Of a DNA stretch of 64,000 nucleotides, positions 8,806 to 19,719 are shown in pieces (positions within the stretch are counted from its first letter, which is position 1; the number at the start of each line of letters is the position of its first letter). The notes below the pieces were generated by a model. It searched no databases. It saw only the letters and a list, made by a program, of their open reading frames with translations, and was not told the origin of the DNA. The position numbers and the translations under genes were made by a program. This DNA comes from Chitinophagaceae bacterium (GTDB taxonomy: Bacteria > Bacteroidota > Bacteroidia > Chitinophagales > Chitinophagaceae): assembly GCA_009996675.1 (NCBI GenBank), contig JAACZQ010000009.1, forward strand, positions 1-64,000, in the 5' to 3' direction.

Positions 8806-11103
8806 ATGCAAGCAAGAATGCTGATCTATAGCCTGTTGTTGTGCGTATACGGTTCCCTCAACGCGCAAATACCGCCCATTGGTCAATGGCGCGAACACCT
8901 GAACTACCAGCAAGCCATCCAGGTAGTGAAAGGCGGTAACCGTATTTTCTGTGCCACCAGCAGCGCCCTCTTCAGCCTCAACACCAGCCTGGATGTGCAG
9001 CGATACAGTAAAATCACCGGCCTGAATGAAGTAGGCATCAATACCATCGGATGGGATGAGCAGGGCAACCAGCTACTCATTGCCTATACCAACAGCAATA
9101 TGGATGTGCTGAAAGATGGTATCGTACATAATATCGGCGATATTCAACGCAGTACCCTCCCCGGGGATAAAACCATCTTTCGCATTTTTACGGCGAATGG
9201 ATTGGCTTATATCAGTACCGGCCTGGGTATTGTTGTTGCCGATCTTACCAAATATGAAATCAAAGACAGCTGGATCATTGGTAACAATGGCAGCAAAACA
9301 CGCGTATTTGATTTCGCCAGTACTACCAATGCTTATTTTGCTGCAACAGAAGAAGGCTTGAAAACCTGTCTGCGCAATAACAATCCGGCCGATTACCGCA
9401 ACTGGAACCTGCTGAGCAATAGCAGTAACCTGCCCGCTGGCAGCTGTGAGCAGGTAGCTATTTTCAACAATGAAATACTGGTACGCAAAAACGATTCCCT
9501 CTTCCTGCGCAACGGACAAAACTGGCAGTTATGGTATACCGATGCAGCCTGGCCAATAACCGCAACAAATGTTTCGGGTAATAAAGTGCTGGTTTCGCAG
9601 CGTACCCCCGGCGGTGCAGCCCGCGTGATTGTGCTGAATGCCAATGGCGGTATAGATCAGATCATAACACAGAACGGCGTTATTTCTTTTCCCCGTTCTG
9701 CTTTACAAGACGGCAATTACACCTGGGTGGCCGATCAGTTTGGAGGACTATCAAGATTTGGCAATGGTACAGAACGTTTTATTCCCAATGGTCCGCCCGG
9801 TACAGCCACCGGAGAAATGGTGAGTAATGGCAAACACCTGTATGCCACGGCCGGCAGCATCAATGAAGCCTGGAATTATTTATTCAACAGAGAGGGTGTA
9901 TTTGATTTCAGTAATGAACAATGGAGCTACCAGGGTTATTTCAATAAACCGGTGCTGGACTCCGTGCTTGATTTCATCACCGTTACCATCGACCCGCGTA
10001 ACGAACAGGTATGGGCCGGCAGCTATGGTGGCGGACTGGTTCGTTTCAATAATCAACAAATCACTATCTTCAAATCAGCCAACAGCAGCCTGCGTCCTGC
10101 TATTGGAGATCCCGGCAGTATACGTGTCAGTGGCCTGGCTTTCGACAGTAAACAACAACTCTGGGTCAGCAATTACGGCGCCGCACAAAACCTTAGTGTA
10201 CGCAAAACCGACAGCAGCTGGAAATCCTTCAGCATTCCTTTTACGCATCTTGAGAATGCAGTTGCACAGATAGTAGTGGATGACCTCGATCAGTTATGGA
10301 TACAGAGTCCTAAAGGGAATGGATTGTTTTGTTATAACCCCGGTAATAATATCGATTTGCTGAATGATGATCAATGGAAATATTACCGGCAAGGTGCGGG
10401 ACTCGGTAATTTACCCAGCAACAATGTGTATTCGCTGGTGAAAGATAAGAACGGGTATATCTGGGTGGGAACCGACCGGGGTATTGGTATTATCCAGTGC
10501 CCTGAAAATGTTTTCGGGCAAGGCGGGTGTGAAGCCATTCAGCCCATTGTACAACAGGATCGTTTTGCGGGTTTATTATTCAAGGATGAACGGGTACAAT
10601 CCATGGCTGTGGACGGTGCCAACCGAAAATGGGTAGGCACCAAAAACGGTGTCTGGCTGATATCCCCAAACGGAGATAAAATCATTTATCGTTTTACCGC
10701 AGAAAACAGTCCCTTACTCAACAATGATGTTCGTAAAATAACTATTGATCCCCTGACGGGTGAAGTATTCATTGCCACATTGAATGGCATCTGCAGTTTC
10801 AGAAGTACCGCTACCGAAGGCGGCAGTAAAAACCAGGATGTACAGGTATTTCCCAATCCCGTACCGCCAGGTTACAATGGTACAATTGCCATACGCGGAC
10901 TGGTCAATAATGCTTTGGTTAAAATTACGGAACTCAATGGCCGGTTGGTATTTCAAACCCGCGCATTGGGCGGACAGGCGGTTTGGGATGGCCGGCATTA
11001 TACCGGTACCAAAGCCGCCAGTGGTATTTACCTGGTGATTGTGCGTGATGATAGTGGTGCAGAACGCATGGTAACCAAACTCATCATCACACAGGGAAGA
11101 TGA
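8806..11103 (+). CDS. porZ: PorZ-like two-propeller protein with T9SS type A sorting domain
   Basis: IGQWREHLNYQQAIQV N-terminus, two-component-regulator propeller repeats (YIWVGTDRGIGII) and C-terminal sorting domain VQVFPNPVPPGYNG...IYLVIVRDDSGAERMVTKLIITQ. Track start 8803 is TTG; ATG at 8806. Confidence 0.85.
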   Translation: MQARMLIYSLLLCVYGSLNAQIPPIGQWREHLNYQQAIQVVKGGNRIFCATSSALFSLNTSLDVQRYSKITGLNEVGINTIGWDEQGNQLLIAYTNSNMDVLKDGIVHNIGDIQRSTLPGDKTIFRIFTANGLAYISTGLGIVVADLTKYEIKDSWIIGNNGSKTRVFDFASTTNAYFAATEEGLKTCLRNNNPADYRNWNLLSNSSNLPAGSCEQVAIFNNEILVRKNDSLFLRNGQNWQLWYTDAAWPITATNVSGNKVLVSQRTPGGAARVIVLNANGGIDQIITQNGVISFPRSALQDGNYTWVADQFGGLSRFGNGTERFIPNGPPGTATGEMVSNGKHLYATAGSINEAWNYLFNREGVFDFSNEQWSYQGYFNKPVLDSVLDFITVTIDPRNEQVWAGSYGGGLVRFNNQQITIFKSANSSLRPAIGDPGSIRVSGLAFDSKQQLWVSNYGAAQNLSVRKTDSSWKSFSIPFTHLENAVAQIVVDDLDQLWIQSPKGNGLFCYNPGNNIDLLNDDQWKYYRQGAGLGNLPSNNVYSLVKDKNGYIWVGTDRGIGIIQCPENVFGQGGCEAIQPIVQQDRFAGLLFKDERVQSMAVDGANRKWVGTKNGVWLISPNGDKIIYRFTAENSPLLNNDVRKITIDPLTGEVFIATLNGICSFRSTATEGGSKNQDVQVFPNPVPPGYNGTIAIRGLVNNALVKITELNGRLVFQTRALGGQAVWDGRHYTGTKAASGIYLVIVRDDSGAERMVTKLIITQGR

Positions 11104-11131
11104 GTTTGGTTGGCAGTAATCGCCCTATCTA

Positions 11132-13570
11132 TTAATCGTCGTCCTTATCCCGCTTGTCCAGTTGTCTGAAAAAAGCAGCCCTTCTTGGTCCCGGGAACGG
11201 AATCTTATCCCCCTTGATGGCATGCCATAATACAATATTGAATTCCAGATCGGGCACCGCATCTTCCTTGGCCAGGTTGAACAATTCGGAACGACGCTGC
11301 CATTCATTGGTTACGTTGTTTTTCTCGTTCAGGTTTACATAAGGTTGTATGGAGGCAAAAGCTGTTGTATTGGCTTCTTTGGAAAAGCAGCGCCACATGG
11401 GTGTAGCTGCGGCATCAAACTGTGTCATGGGAGGTATCCCCAATATCAGTTCCATGGTACGCAGCATGGAAGAAGTTGAATACGGTGTATGATCTACATA
11501 ACGGCGTTTCACAAAACCACCCGCCACATAGGCTGTACTCCGATGTGCATCTACGTGATCGGCTCCGTTCTGTGCATCGTCTTCAATAATAAACACTGCT
11601 GTTTCTTTCCAGATGGGACTCTGACTTAAATGTTCAATGAACAGTCCCACTGCATAATCATTGTCCGCCACATGTGCAAATGGCGTCGGACGTCCCTTGC
11701 GCAAGCCTTCGGTATGGTCATTGGAAAAACGAACCGAATTAAACCTGGGTACCGCACCTACACGCAATAATGAATCGAATTCGCGCTTCCACTGATAAAA
11801 ACGGGTTGTATCTTTCACGCTGTTGTTATAACCGGTATAATATGGGCAATAATGTCCTTTTAATACCGGAATATTGGGCTTATAGTCATCAGCAAACTCG
11901 CCATAGGTGCGATAGCTTACACCGGCCTTGCGACAATGATCCCAGATAAAGCCACCTTTATTATTAGCCGCTTCGCGATGGCCTTCTGCATCATAGGGAC
12001 CGCCCCTGCCTCCATAACTGTTCACCCAGTTCTTTTCCAGGAAATCGGTTGCATAGGCGCCCATGGTCCAGTTATGCCCGTCTGCACTCACTTCCCCATC
12101 CACATAAAAATTATCGAGTAATACAAATTCTCTGGCAAGCTTGTGCTGGTTGGGTGTAATGTTTTCACCAAACAGTACGAGGGAAGGATCGCCGTTTCCT
12201 TCCTTGATATCACCCAGTACCTGATCATAGGTTCTGTTTTCCTTGATCACATAAAATACATATTTGATGGGACTGGGATCGCCCACTTTACGCGGAATAG
12301 GGTTACCTTCCTCACCTCCCGGTTCCATTTCAGTGGTTTTATTGTAACGGGTATTGCGATATACCTGGCGTGCGTACACCGACATCTGTGCAGCTGTAGG
12401 TTTATCAATAATACTCATGGTTCCCTTGAAGAGTCCCGCAATGTATTGCACCTGTTTGGGCAGATTGGGATCTCCCTGCTGGTAAATCACCTGCTGCGAC
12501 TTACCCAATGGATCAGGACCAAAGGGATTGGCCTGTGAAGAAAACCCTTTTCCATTGGCTACATAAATGCGATTGGATACTACTTTCACCGCAGTTGGGT
12601 ACCATCCTACCGGAATAAATCCGAGACTTTTACTGGCAGCCGGCTTGCTCACATCAAAAACAGCGAGACAATTATTATCGGCATTGGCTACATACAATGT
12701 TTTTTCATCGCCACTCAATGCCAGTCCGTTTGAAGTTGAACCCGGAGGCGCATCGGGATACAATGCGGTATTCAGTGTTTCAATAACTTTCCCGCTTTTG
12801 GTATCAATAACAGATACGTTGTTATCGTTGGCATTGGCTACATACAAACGTTTTCCATCTTTGGTAAGAACCAGATCGTTTGGATTATCGCCCACACGTG
12901 TTGTACGCACCAGTTGTTTGATTTTGGTATCAAAAGTATATACGAGGTCACATCCCCAGCAACTGATATAAAGCTTCCCGGCATCGGGTGAAAGTTTACA
13001 GGCATACGCTTCTCCGGCCAGCGGAATATTCTGCAGTATTTTTTTGGTGCGCAGATCAATGATGTATAAACTATTGTCTTCTTTGGTTACTACATACAGC
13101 AGTTGCGCCGCGTCGTCAATATCCATACCTGCTGGTCCGATCCGGTTGGGCCATTTTGCACCCAGCACCAGGCTATCGGACAAAGTCAGTTTACCGTCTT
13201 TAACATCGTAAACATTAACCTGATTATTATGACCACCGGATGCGTACAATTTCTTGGCATCGGCACTAAACACTAACCCATACCAGCTACGGTCAATGAT
13301 CTTGGTATCGAGGATTGTTTCCTTAACCGGATCGATGAGCTGAATACTTTGTACACTCTGACCATTATTGGTAACCGCCATGAGTTTACCCGATTTGCTG
13401 ACGGCAATATTCAGGGGCAGATCGCCCAGGGGCAGGCTTCGTCCGGCGGGCGACAGGCTCCAGCCATTGGGTAATACTGTTAATTCTTTGGTTTGTTTGG
13501 GTTGCGCCTGGAGTTGGACACCCACCAGCAGGGTTAGTACCGGAATGATTATTTGCTTCAACATGTGCAT
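11132..13570 (-). CDS. YncE-like beta-propeller / alkaline phosphatase (phosphoesterase) family protein
   Basis: Signal peptide; repeated DGKRLYVANANDNNVSVIDTKSGKVIETL propeller units; C-terminal YVFYVIKENRTYDQVLGD and IEDDAQNGADHVDAHRS phosphoesterase motifs. Confidence 0.88.
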   Translation of the reverse strand: MHMLKQIIIPVLTLLVGVQLQAQPKQTKELTVLPNGWSLSPAGRSLPLGDLPLNIAVSKSGKLMAVTNNGQSVQSIQLIDPVKETILDTKIIDRSWYGLVFSADAKKLYASGGHNNQVNVYDVKDGKLTLSDSLVLGAKWPNRIGPAGMDIDDAAQLLYVVTKEDNSLYIIDLRTKKILQNIPLAGEAYACKLSPDAGKLYISCWGCDLVYTFDTKIKQLVRTTRVGDNPNDLVLTKDGKRLYVANANDNNVSVIDTKSGKVIETLNTALYPDAPPGSTSNGLALSGDEKTLYVANADNNCLAVFDVSKPAASKSLGFIPVGWYPTAVKVVSNRIYVANGKGFSSQANPFGPDPLGKSQQVIYQQGDPNLPKQVQYIAGLFKGTMSIIDKPTAAQMSVYARQVYRNTRYNKTTEMEPGGEEGNPIPRKVGDPSPIKYVFYVIKENRTYDQVLGDIKEGNGDPSLVLFGENITPNQHKLAREFVLLDNFYVDGEVSADGHNWTMGAYATDFLEKNWVNSYGGRGGPYDAEGHREAANNKGGFIWDHCRKAGVSYRTYGEFADDYKPNIPVLKGHYCPYYTGYNNSVKDTTRFYQWKREFDSLLRVGAVPRFNSVRFSNDHTEGLRKGRPTPFAHVADNDYAVGLFIEHLSQSPIWKETAVFIIEDDAQNGADHVDAHRSTAYVAGGFVKRRYVDHTPYSTSSMLRTMELILGIPPMTQFDAAATPMWRCFSKEANTTAFASIQPYVNLNEKNNVTNEWQRRSELFNLAKEDAVPDLEFNIVLWHAIKGDKIPFPGPRRAAFFRQLDKRDKDDD

Positions 13571-13651
13571 GCATTTTATGCAGGTATAAAGCTATGCATA
13601 AAAACACGCAACCTTGTAACCTAAACGTTATGAATTCGGTGAATACCGGTT

Positions 13652-14263
13652 TTATTGTTTATTGTAATCATACGAGCGCTGAACAAAGAACTTCAGGCTG
13701 CCGCGCTCGCCGGGACGAATGGTGTACATGACCTGCCGCATTTTCCCCGTAGGTGTTATCACCTGTGTGGTTGAGTCGGTGGTATACAGGGGGAAACGGC
13801 GGATCAGTTGTCCTTCCATCAGCATAAACTGGTCATAGCCTTTATACCCATCCCGCAATTTGGGATCGTCTATAATATCGGGGAAAAGTATGGGTTTAAC
13901 AGAAGTGTTGGCATCGGAACTGATCCCAACCACATTTCCTTTGGGGATGGAATCATTGGTCACCAGGTAAATGACCAGGTCGGGAAAATTATCGCGGTTC
14001 AGGTCATCTACTTCCGCCCTGGCCACACGCCCCTTCACTTCAAAACTGAATTCGCGCATATTGGCATCAAATCCCAGCGGCTCAACAGTCAGCATATTTT
14101 TTTCCGGGTTATTGTTCCGGGTAGTAACCCGATAACCGGCTTTACCCACTTTCATGGTGGTATCAAATCGCTTGGATTGCGCCTGTACACCCAATAATGT
14201 CATCAGGGCAAATCCCAATAAGAACAGCTGCTTGCTTCCTGCCATGGATATTTTTGTGGTCAA
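13652..14263 (-). CDS. Secreted protein of unknown function
   Basis: Signal peptide (LFLLGFALMTLLGVQAQ) and a conserved-looking soluble domain. Confidence 0.6.
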   Translation of the reverse strand: MTTKISMAGSKQLFLLGFALMTLLGVQAQSKRFDTTMKVGKAGYRVTTRNNNPEKNMLTVEPLGFDANMREFSFEVKGRVARAEVDDLNRDNFPDLVIYLVTNDSIPKGNVVGISSDANTSVKPILFPDIIDDPKLRDGYKGYDQFMLMEGQLIRRFPLYTTDSTTQVITPTGKMRQVMYTIRPGERGSLKFFVQRSYDYNKQ

Positions 14264-14278
14264 GATAATTAAAATTAA

Positions 14279-17200
14279 TTACATGTTCCGGCGATACTGT
14301 CCCCCCACTTCATAGAGGGCATGTGTAATTTGTCCGAGTGAACAGTATTTCACCGCTTCCATCAGGGCGTCAAACAGGTTTTCATTGCGAATAGCCGTTT
14401 GTTTGAGTAATGCCAGCTGTTCATTAACCTTGGCATCATTGCGCTTCCAGAACGCATGCAGGTTTTGAATCTGCTGCTCTTTTTCTTCTGTAGTGGATCG
14501 AATGACTTCACCGGGTAATATTGTAGGACTTCCTTTTTTATTGAGGAAGGTATTCACCCCAATCAATGGCAATTCGCCGGTATGTTTCAGGGTTTCATAA
14601 TGCAGGCTTTCTTCCTGGATTTTATTCCGCTGGTACATACGCTCCATAGCACCCAGTACACCACCCCTGTCTGTAATCCGCTCAAATTCTAACAATACGG
14701 CTTCTTCTACCAGGTCTGTTAATTCTTCTATAGCAAAACTACCCTGGATAAAATTCTCTGTTTTGGCCGATCCCAGTTCACGGTTAATGATCAGTTGTAT
14801 CGCCATTGCCCTGCGCACACTTTCTTCAGTTGGTGTGGTGATGGCTTCATCGTAGGCATTGGTATGAAGGCTGTTACAGTTATCATAAATGGCATACAAA
14901 GCCTGCAGTGTGGTTCTGATATCGTTGAAATCTATTTCCTGCGCATGCAAACTGCGTCCGCTGGTCTGGATATGGTATTTCAGTTTCTGTGAACGATCAT
15001 TCCCCTTGTATTTGTTCTTCATGGCTTTTGCCCAGATGCGGCGTGCAACACGGCCAATCACACTGTATTCAGGGTCCATGCCATTGCTGAAGAAAAAAGA
15101 GAGATTGGGGGCAAAATCATCAATATGCATACCGCGGCTCAGGTAATATTCCACATAGGTGAATCCGTTCGCCAGTGTAAATGCCAGCTGCGTAATGGGA
15201 TTGGCGCCTGCTTCTGCAATATGGTAACCACTGATGCTGACGCTATAAAAATTACGCACTTTGTGATCAATGAAATAAGATTGTACATCTCCCATCAGCT
15301 TCAAGGCAAATTCTGTTGAGAAGATACAGGTGTTCTGTGCCTGGTCTTCTTTCAGAATATCTGCCTGTACGGTTCCGCGTACCTGGGACAAAGCCTCTGC
15401 CTTAATGGCTGCATATACATCGGCCGGTAATACTTCATCACCACTCACACCCAGCAAGCGAAGTCCCAATCCATTATTACCCTCCGGCAATCTTTCGGGT
15501 GATGCGGGATTGTAATAAACCGGCTGTGGCAGGTGTTTGTATTTCTGACTAATGATGGCATTGACCCGCTCCCACTGTTTGTTTTCGTCGATCCATTTTT
15601 CACAAAGCTGGTCAATCGCAGCATTCATGAAGAAAGCAAGCAATATGGGTGCCGGACCATTGATGGTCATACTCACCGATGTTTTGGGATCACAGAGATC
15701 AAAGCCACTATATAGTTTCTTGGCATCATCCACAGTAGCAATACTTACACCACTATTACCAATCTTACCATAGATATCCGGACGCACAGCCGGGTCTTCT
15801 CCGTACAGTGTTACACTGTCGAACGCTGTTGACAATCGTATCGCCGGTTGTCCGAGTGATACATAGTGAAAACGCTTATTGGTTCGTTCCGGTCCGCCTT
15901 CACCGGCAAACATGCGTGTGGGATCTTCGCCCTGGCGCTTGAGTTCAAATACGCCTGCGGTATAGGGAAATTCGCCCGGCACATTTTCCTGTAATTGCCA
16001 GCGCAGGATATCGCCCCAGTCTTTGTAGCGGGGCAGTACTACTTTGGGTATACGGGTTTTGCTGAGAGAAGTAGTGGTAAGTGGCTGGCGGATCACTTTG
16101 CCGCGCACTTCGTATTCAAAGAAATCGGCCTTGTATTTGGCCACCAACCGGGGCCATTCTTCAATCAGTGCTTTGCATTGGGGGTGTAACTGCGCTTCCA
16201 GGTCTTTCTTCACTGCGGCAACCCCTTCTTTCAACCCGTCTTTCAGGGTTTCCAGCGTACCGGTGAGTTGATACAACCGAGTAGCAATGGCTGATTGTTC
16301 TGCCACCCACGCATCATAGCTGCGGTTATTCTCGGCAATTTCAGCAAGGTAGCGCACCCGTTTGGGTGGTATGATCTGCGACTGGGTAGTGGTTTCCGAG
16401 CTATGGCCATGCAAAGCGATTTCACCAAATGAAACAGCGGTTTTACGCTGGATCGCCAGTAAGAGTTGTTCAAACAATTCATTCACACCTGCATCATTGA
16501 ATTGTGCAGCAATGGTTCCTACAACCGGCAGTTCTTCATCTTTAGCCGACCATAAGCCATGGTTGCGTTTATATTGTTTGCGTACATCATGCAGTGCATC
16601 CAGTGCCCCTGCTTTATCGAATTTGTTGATACAGATGACATCTGCATAGTCGAGCATATTGATCTTCTCCAGTTGAGAAGCTGCGCCGTATTCGGGTGTC
16701 ATCACATATAAGCTAACATCACAGAAATCGAGGATAGAAGCATCGCTCTGTCCCACACCTGCCGATTCGAGGATGATAAAATCAAAAGCAGCTTCCCGGC
16801 AGATATCAATGGCTTCCTGCACATGTGCACTGAGCGCTGTATTATCATCACGGGTAGCCAGGCTGCGCATATAGGCTCGGTGATGAGAGATGGCATTCAT
16901 GCGGATACGATCGCCCAGCAACGCACCACCGGTTTTTTTCTTGGAAGGATCAACCGATATCACAGCAATGGTCTTATCCTGAAAATGCTGAAGATAGCGA
17001 CGCACAATTTCATCGGTCACAGAACTCTTTCCCGCACCACCGGTTCCCGTAATACCCAATACCGGTACTTTTTGCACGGGTGAGCCCGTTGCAGGAGCAG
17101 CACCATTTTCTGCATTGGTGATCTTACGGGCAATGGTACGGATGTCTTTTACTTCACCCAGTGTCATAGGGGTCTTGTATACACCTGTTCCGTTTAATGG

Positions 17201-17623
17201 GAAGTCACACTGACGGATCACATCTTCAATCATTCCCTCAAGACCCATCTGGCGGCCATCGTCGGGACTATAAATCCGGGTAATACCGTAATGGTGTAAT
17301 TCGCGTATTTCTTCCGGCAATATGGTACCACCGCCTCCGCCAAAGATTTTGATATGCCCGCAGCCATTCTGTTCCAGCAGGTCGCGCATGTATTTAAAGA
17401 ATTCAACGTGACCGCCCTGGTAACTGGTGATGGCAATACCCTGAGCATCTTCTTCAATGGCACACTCCACAATTTCCTGTACACTACGATTATGTCCCAG
17501 GTGAATGATTTCAGCACCTTTGGATTGCAGGATCCGGCGCATGATATTAATGGCAGCATCATGCCCGTCGAATAAACTGGCAGCGGTAACAATACGAATC
17601 TTATGGTTTGGCGTATACGACAT
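14279..17623 (-). CDS. icmF: Fused isobutyryl-CoA mutase (B12-binding + MeaB-like G-protein + mutase)
   Basis: 1114 aa; N-terminal B12 domain ([32 protein letters not shown]), central G3E GTPase ([17 protein letters not shown]), C-terminal acyl-CoA mutase ([35 protein letters not shown]). Confidence 0.93.
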   Translation of the reverse strand: MSYTPNHKIRIVTAASLFDGHDAAINIMRRILQSKGAEIIHLGHNRSVQEIVECAIEEDAQGIAITSYQGGHVEFFKYMRDLLEQNGCGHIKIFGGGGGTILPEEIRELHHYGITRIYSPDDGRQMGLEGMIEDVIRQCDFPLNGTGVYKTPMTLGEVKDIRTIARKITNAENGAAPATGSPVQKVPVLGITGTGGAGKSSVTDEIVRRYLQHFQDKTIAVISVDPSKKKTGGALLGDRIRMNAISHHRAYMRSLATRDDNTALSAHVQEAIDICREAAFDFIILESAGVGQSDASILDFCDVSLYVMTPEYGAASQLEKINMLDYADVICINKFDKAGALDALHDVRKQYKRNHGLWSAKDEELPVVGTIAAQFNDAGVNELFEQLLLAIQRKTAVSFGEIALHGHSSETTTQSQIIPPKRVRYLAEIAENNRSYDAWVAEQSAIATRLYQLTGTLETLKDGLKEGVAAVKKDLEAQLHPQCKALIEEWPRLVAKYKADFFEYEVRGKVIRQPLTTTSLSKTRIPKVVLPRYKDWGDILRWQLQENVPGEFPYTAGVFELKRQGEDPTRMFAGEGGPERTNKRFHYVSLGQPAIRLSTAFDSVTLYGEDPAVRPDIYGKIGNSGVSIATVDDAKKLYSGFDLCDPKTSVSMTINGPAPILLAFFMNAAIDQLCEKWIDENKQWERVNAIISQKYKHLPQPVYYNPASPERLPEGNNGLGLRLLGVSGDEVLPADVYAAIKAEALSQVRGTVQADILKEDQAQNTCIFSTEFALKLMGDVQSYFIDHKVRNFYSVSISGYHIAEAGANPITQLAFTLANGFTYVEYYLSRGMHIDDFAPNLSFFFSNGMDPEYSVIGRVARRIWAKAMKNKYKGNDRSQKLKYHIQTSGRSLHAQEIDFNDIRTTLQALYAIYDNCNSLHTNAYDEAITTPTEESVRRAMAIQLIINRELGSAKTENFIQGSFAIEELTDLVEEAVLLEFERITDRGGVLGAMERMYQRNKIQEESLHYETLKHTGELPLIGVNTFLNKKGSPTILPGEVIRSTTEEKEQQIQNLHAFWKRNDAKVNEQLALLKQTAIRNENLFDALMEAVKYCSLGQITHALYEVGGQYRRNM

Positions 17624-17721
17624 GTCCTCTGTTTAACTGGAGGTCAAAATTACAATTTTCGGGGCTAATGGTTAACGTTTGTTAGTTTTTAAATAGCTTA
17701 GGTTTACAGAAAGCATTATTT

Positions 17722-18684
17722 ATGGCATTCCGGGTACTGAAAGAAGTGCAGGATGGAGATATTATTTTCCGGTTAATGGATACCGATACCGGCACCGAAG
17801 CGGTTATCTATGCCTGGGGGGCATTACTCAACGCATTCCATATTCCGGTATCGGGAACAGTACAGAATATCGTTGCCGGTTTTCACTCAGTGGCAGATGC
17901 CCGCCAACAGATGCATGCCGGTTTCAGCAGCGCCAAACTGAGTCCATATGTATGCCGCCTTCGCCAGGGGCAATACCATTTCCGCAACCAGTTATGGCAG
18001 GTTAATGGTTTTTACCTGGGTGAGCATGCAATACACGGGCTTTTATACAATGCACCTTTTGACCCTATTACGGCCGAAGCAGATAGTGAAGGCGCGAGGG
18101 TGGTTTTAGCATACCACTACCCCGGATCCGATCCCGGTTATCCTTTTCCATACACCTTAAAAGTTGGCTGGGAGTTGAAATCCGACAGAAGACTTACGGT
18201 AACCACGACAGCCAGTCAGAACGGCCAGGAAGCCATTCCTTTTTCCGATGGCTGGCACCCTTATTTTACCCTGGGGGGAACGATTGATGATTGTGCGCTG
18301 CAAACCAATACCAACCTGCAGGTGGAATTCAGCAATGATTTATTGCCCACAGGCCGCTTATTGCCTGATACGCGGTGGAAAGCGGGTCTATTACTAAAGG
18401 ATATTACGCTGGACAATTGTTTTGTAACGGGCAATACAGAAAATGTATATGCAGTGCTCAGCAATGATACAATTCAACTCAGGATAGCAGCAGATGCGAG
18501 TTATCCGTATCTGCAACTCTATACACCACCCGACCGGCGGCGTATTGCTATAGAGAACCTGAGCGCAGCACCCGACACATTCAACAATGGTATGGGGCTG
18601 GTGATGCTGGAGCCGGGTAAACCCTTATCCTTCACCACCAGCTACCAGATAAGTCTTACAGATCCACCACGGCAATCATACTGA
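17722..18684 (+). CDS. Aldose 1-epimerase family protein
   Basis: AIHGLLYNAPFDP, PFSDGWHPYFTL and LQLYTPPDRRRIAIENLSAAPDTFNNG motifs. Confidence 0.88.
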   Translation: MAFRVLKEVQDGDIIFRLMDTDTGTEAVIYAWGALLNAFHIPVSGTVQNIVAGFHSVADARQQMHAGFSSAKLSPYVCRLRQGQYHFRNQLWQVNGFYLGEHAIHGLLYNAPFDPITAEADSEGARVVLAYHYPGSDPGYPFPYTLKVGWELKSDRRLTVTTTASQNGQEAIPFSDGWHPYFTLGGTIDDCALQTNTNLQVEFSNDLLPTGRLLPDTRWKAGLLLKDITLDNCFVTGNTENVYAVLSNDTIQLRIAADASYPYLQLYTPPDRRRIAIENLSAAPDTFNNGMGLVMLEPGKPLSFTTSYQISLTDPPRQSY

Positions 18685-19042
18685 TCTCCACGTTAACGCC
18701 GCGTGGCAGTCCCTTTACAGCTACGGTTTCCCGGGCAGGGAAATCACCTTTGAAAAAAGAGCCATACACTTCATTCATCTGGGCAAACAGGCTCATATCG
18801 CTGAGGAAAATATTGGTTTTTACAATATGCTCGAAAGTCAGATGGGCTTCTTCCAGAATAGCAGCCAGGTTTTGCATGACCTGGCGGGTTTCGCTTTGTA
18901 TATCACCAGTAGCCAGCTCACCGGTTTCGGGGTTCATGGCTACCTGTCCGCTGATGAACAGCATACCATTGGCTTTAACAGCCTGGCTATAAGGGCCAAT
19001 GGGAGCAGGCGCTTTCGCGGTTTGAATGATTTGTTTTGACAT
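18656..19042 (-). CDS. RidA/YjgF family enamine deaminase
   Basis: APAPIGPYSQAVKANGMLFISGQVAMNPETGEL...FPARETVAVKGLPRGVNVEISMIA. Start moved to MSKQIIQ (19042); convergent overlap with the epimerase. Confidence 0.95.
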   Translation of the reverse strand: MSKQIIQTAKAPAPIGPYSQAVKANGMLFISGQVAMNPETGELATGDIQSETRQVMQNLAAILEEAHLTFEHIVKTNIFLSDMSLFAQMNEVYGSFFKGDFPARETVAVKGLPRGVNVEISMIAVVDL

Positions 19043-19106
19043 ATACAACAGTTTAGTGGCGGCAATTTGCTGCTTTTCTATCAACCTGCCAACCTAAATT
19101 TGCGGC

Positions 19107-19718
19107 ATGAGAATCCTCATCAGGGCCAGTGAACAACAACAGTCATACCTCCAGTCCGGTTTTCCGGAAGGAACCCTTGTATCCTGGTATCAGCCCGGAT
19201 GCAGCTTTACCGATGCCGATGCATTTATAGACCTGCTCTACGACAGCGAAGGCCCGGTTTTCACCGATGGCAGTCTAATGCCCGTATTCCTGTGTGCCGT
19301 GAATGCCACCCGCCAGGAGTTACCGGAAGGCATACACCGCATCAATGCATGGCCGGGATTCCTCGAAAAAAAATCGGTGGAGATCGTACCCGGTACAGCC
19401 TGGGACCAGGCAGCACCAGTACTGAAAGCACTGGACTGGAATTTTGTGACAGTACCGGACCAGCCCGGCATGATCGCACCCCGTGTAGTGGCCATGATCA
19501 TCAATGAAGCCTACTATGCATGGGGGGAAGGTGTAAGCAGTAAAGCCGATATTGATACCGCCATGAAACTGGGTACCAACTATCCATACGGTCCCTTTGA
19601 ATGGGCCGGACGAATTGGTCTTCCCCGTATAGCCGCTTTATTGCAGTCTTTACAGGAAGCAGATGAACGTTATACACCCGCACCAGCCCTGTTAGAGGAG
19701 GCAGGTTTAGTATCCTGA
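19107..19718 (+). CDS. Stand-alone 3-hydroxyacyl-CoA dehydrogenase C-terminal-domain protein
   Basis: PGMIAPRVVAMIINEAYYAWGEGVSSKADIDTAMKLGTNYPYGPFEWAGRIGL; N-terminus lacks GxGxxG. Confidence 0.8.
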   Translation: MRILIRASEQQQSYLQSGFPEGTLVSWYQPGCSFTDADAFIDLLYDSEGPVFTDGSLMPVFLCAVNATRQELPEGIHRINAWPGFLEKKSVEIVPGTAWDQAAPVLKALDWNFVTVPDQPGMIAPRVVAMIINEAYYAWGEGVSSKADIDTAMKLGTNYPYGPFEWAGRIGLPRIAALLQSLQEADERYTPAPALLEEAGLVS

Positions 19719-19719
19719 T

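Noticed and set aside
8680-8913. N-terminal extension of the HTH regulator to 8913
   Set aside because: Would overlap the start of divergent porZ and the intergenic direct repeats; sequence of the extension has no domain character and the 8679 ATG shares the TGTTATGA context of the peptide genes.
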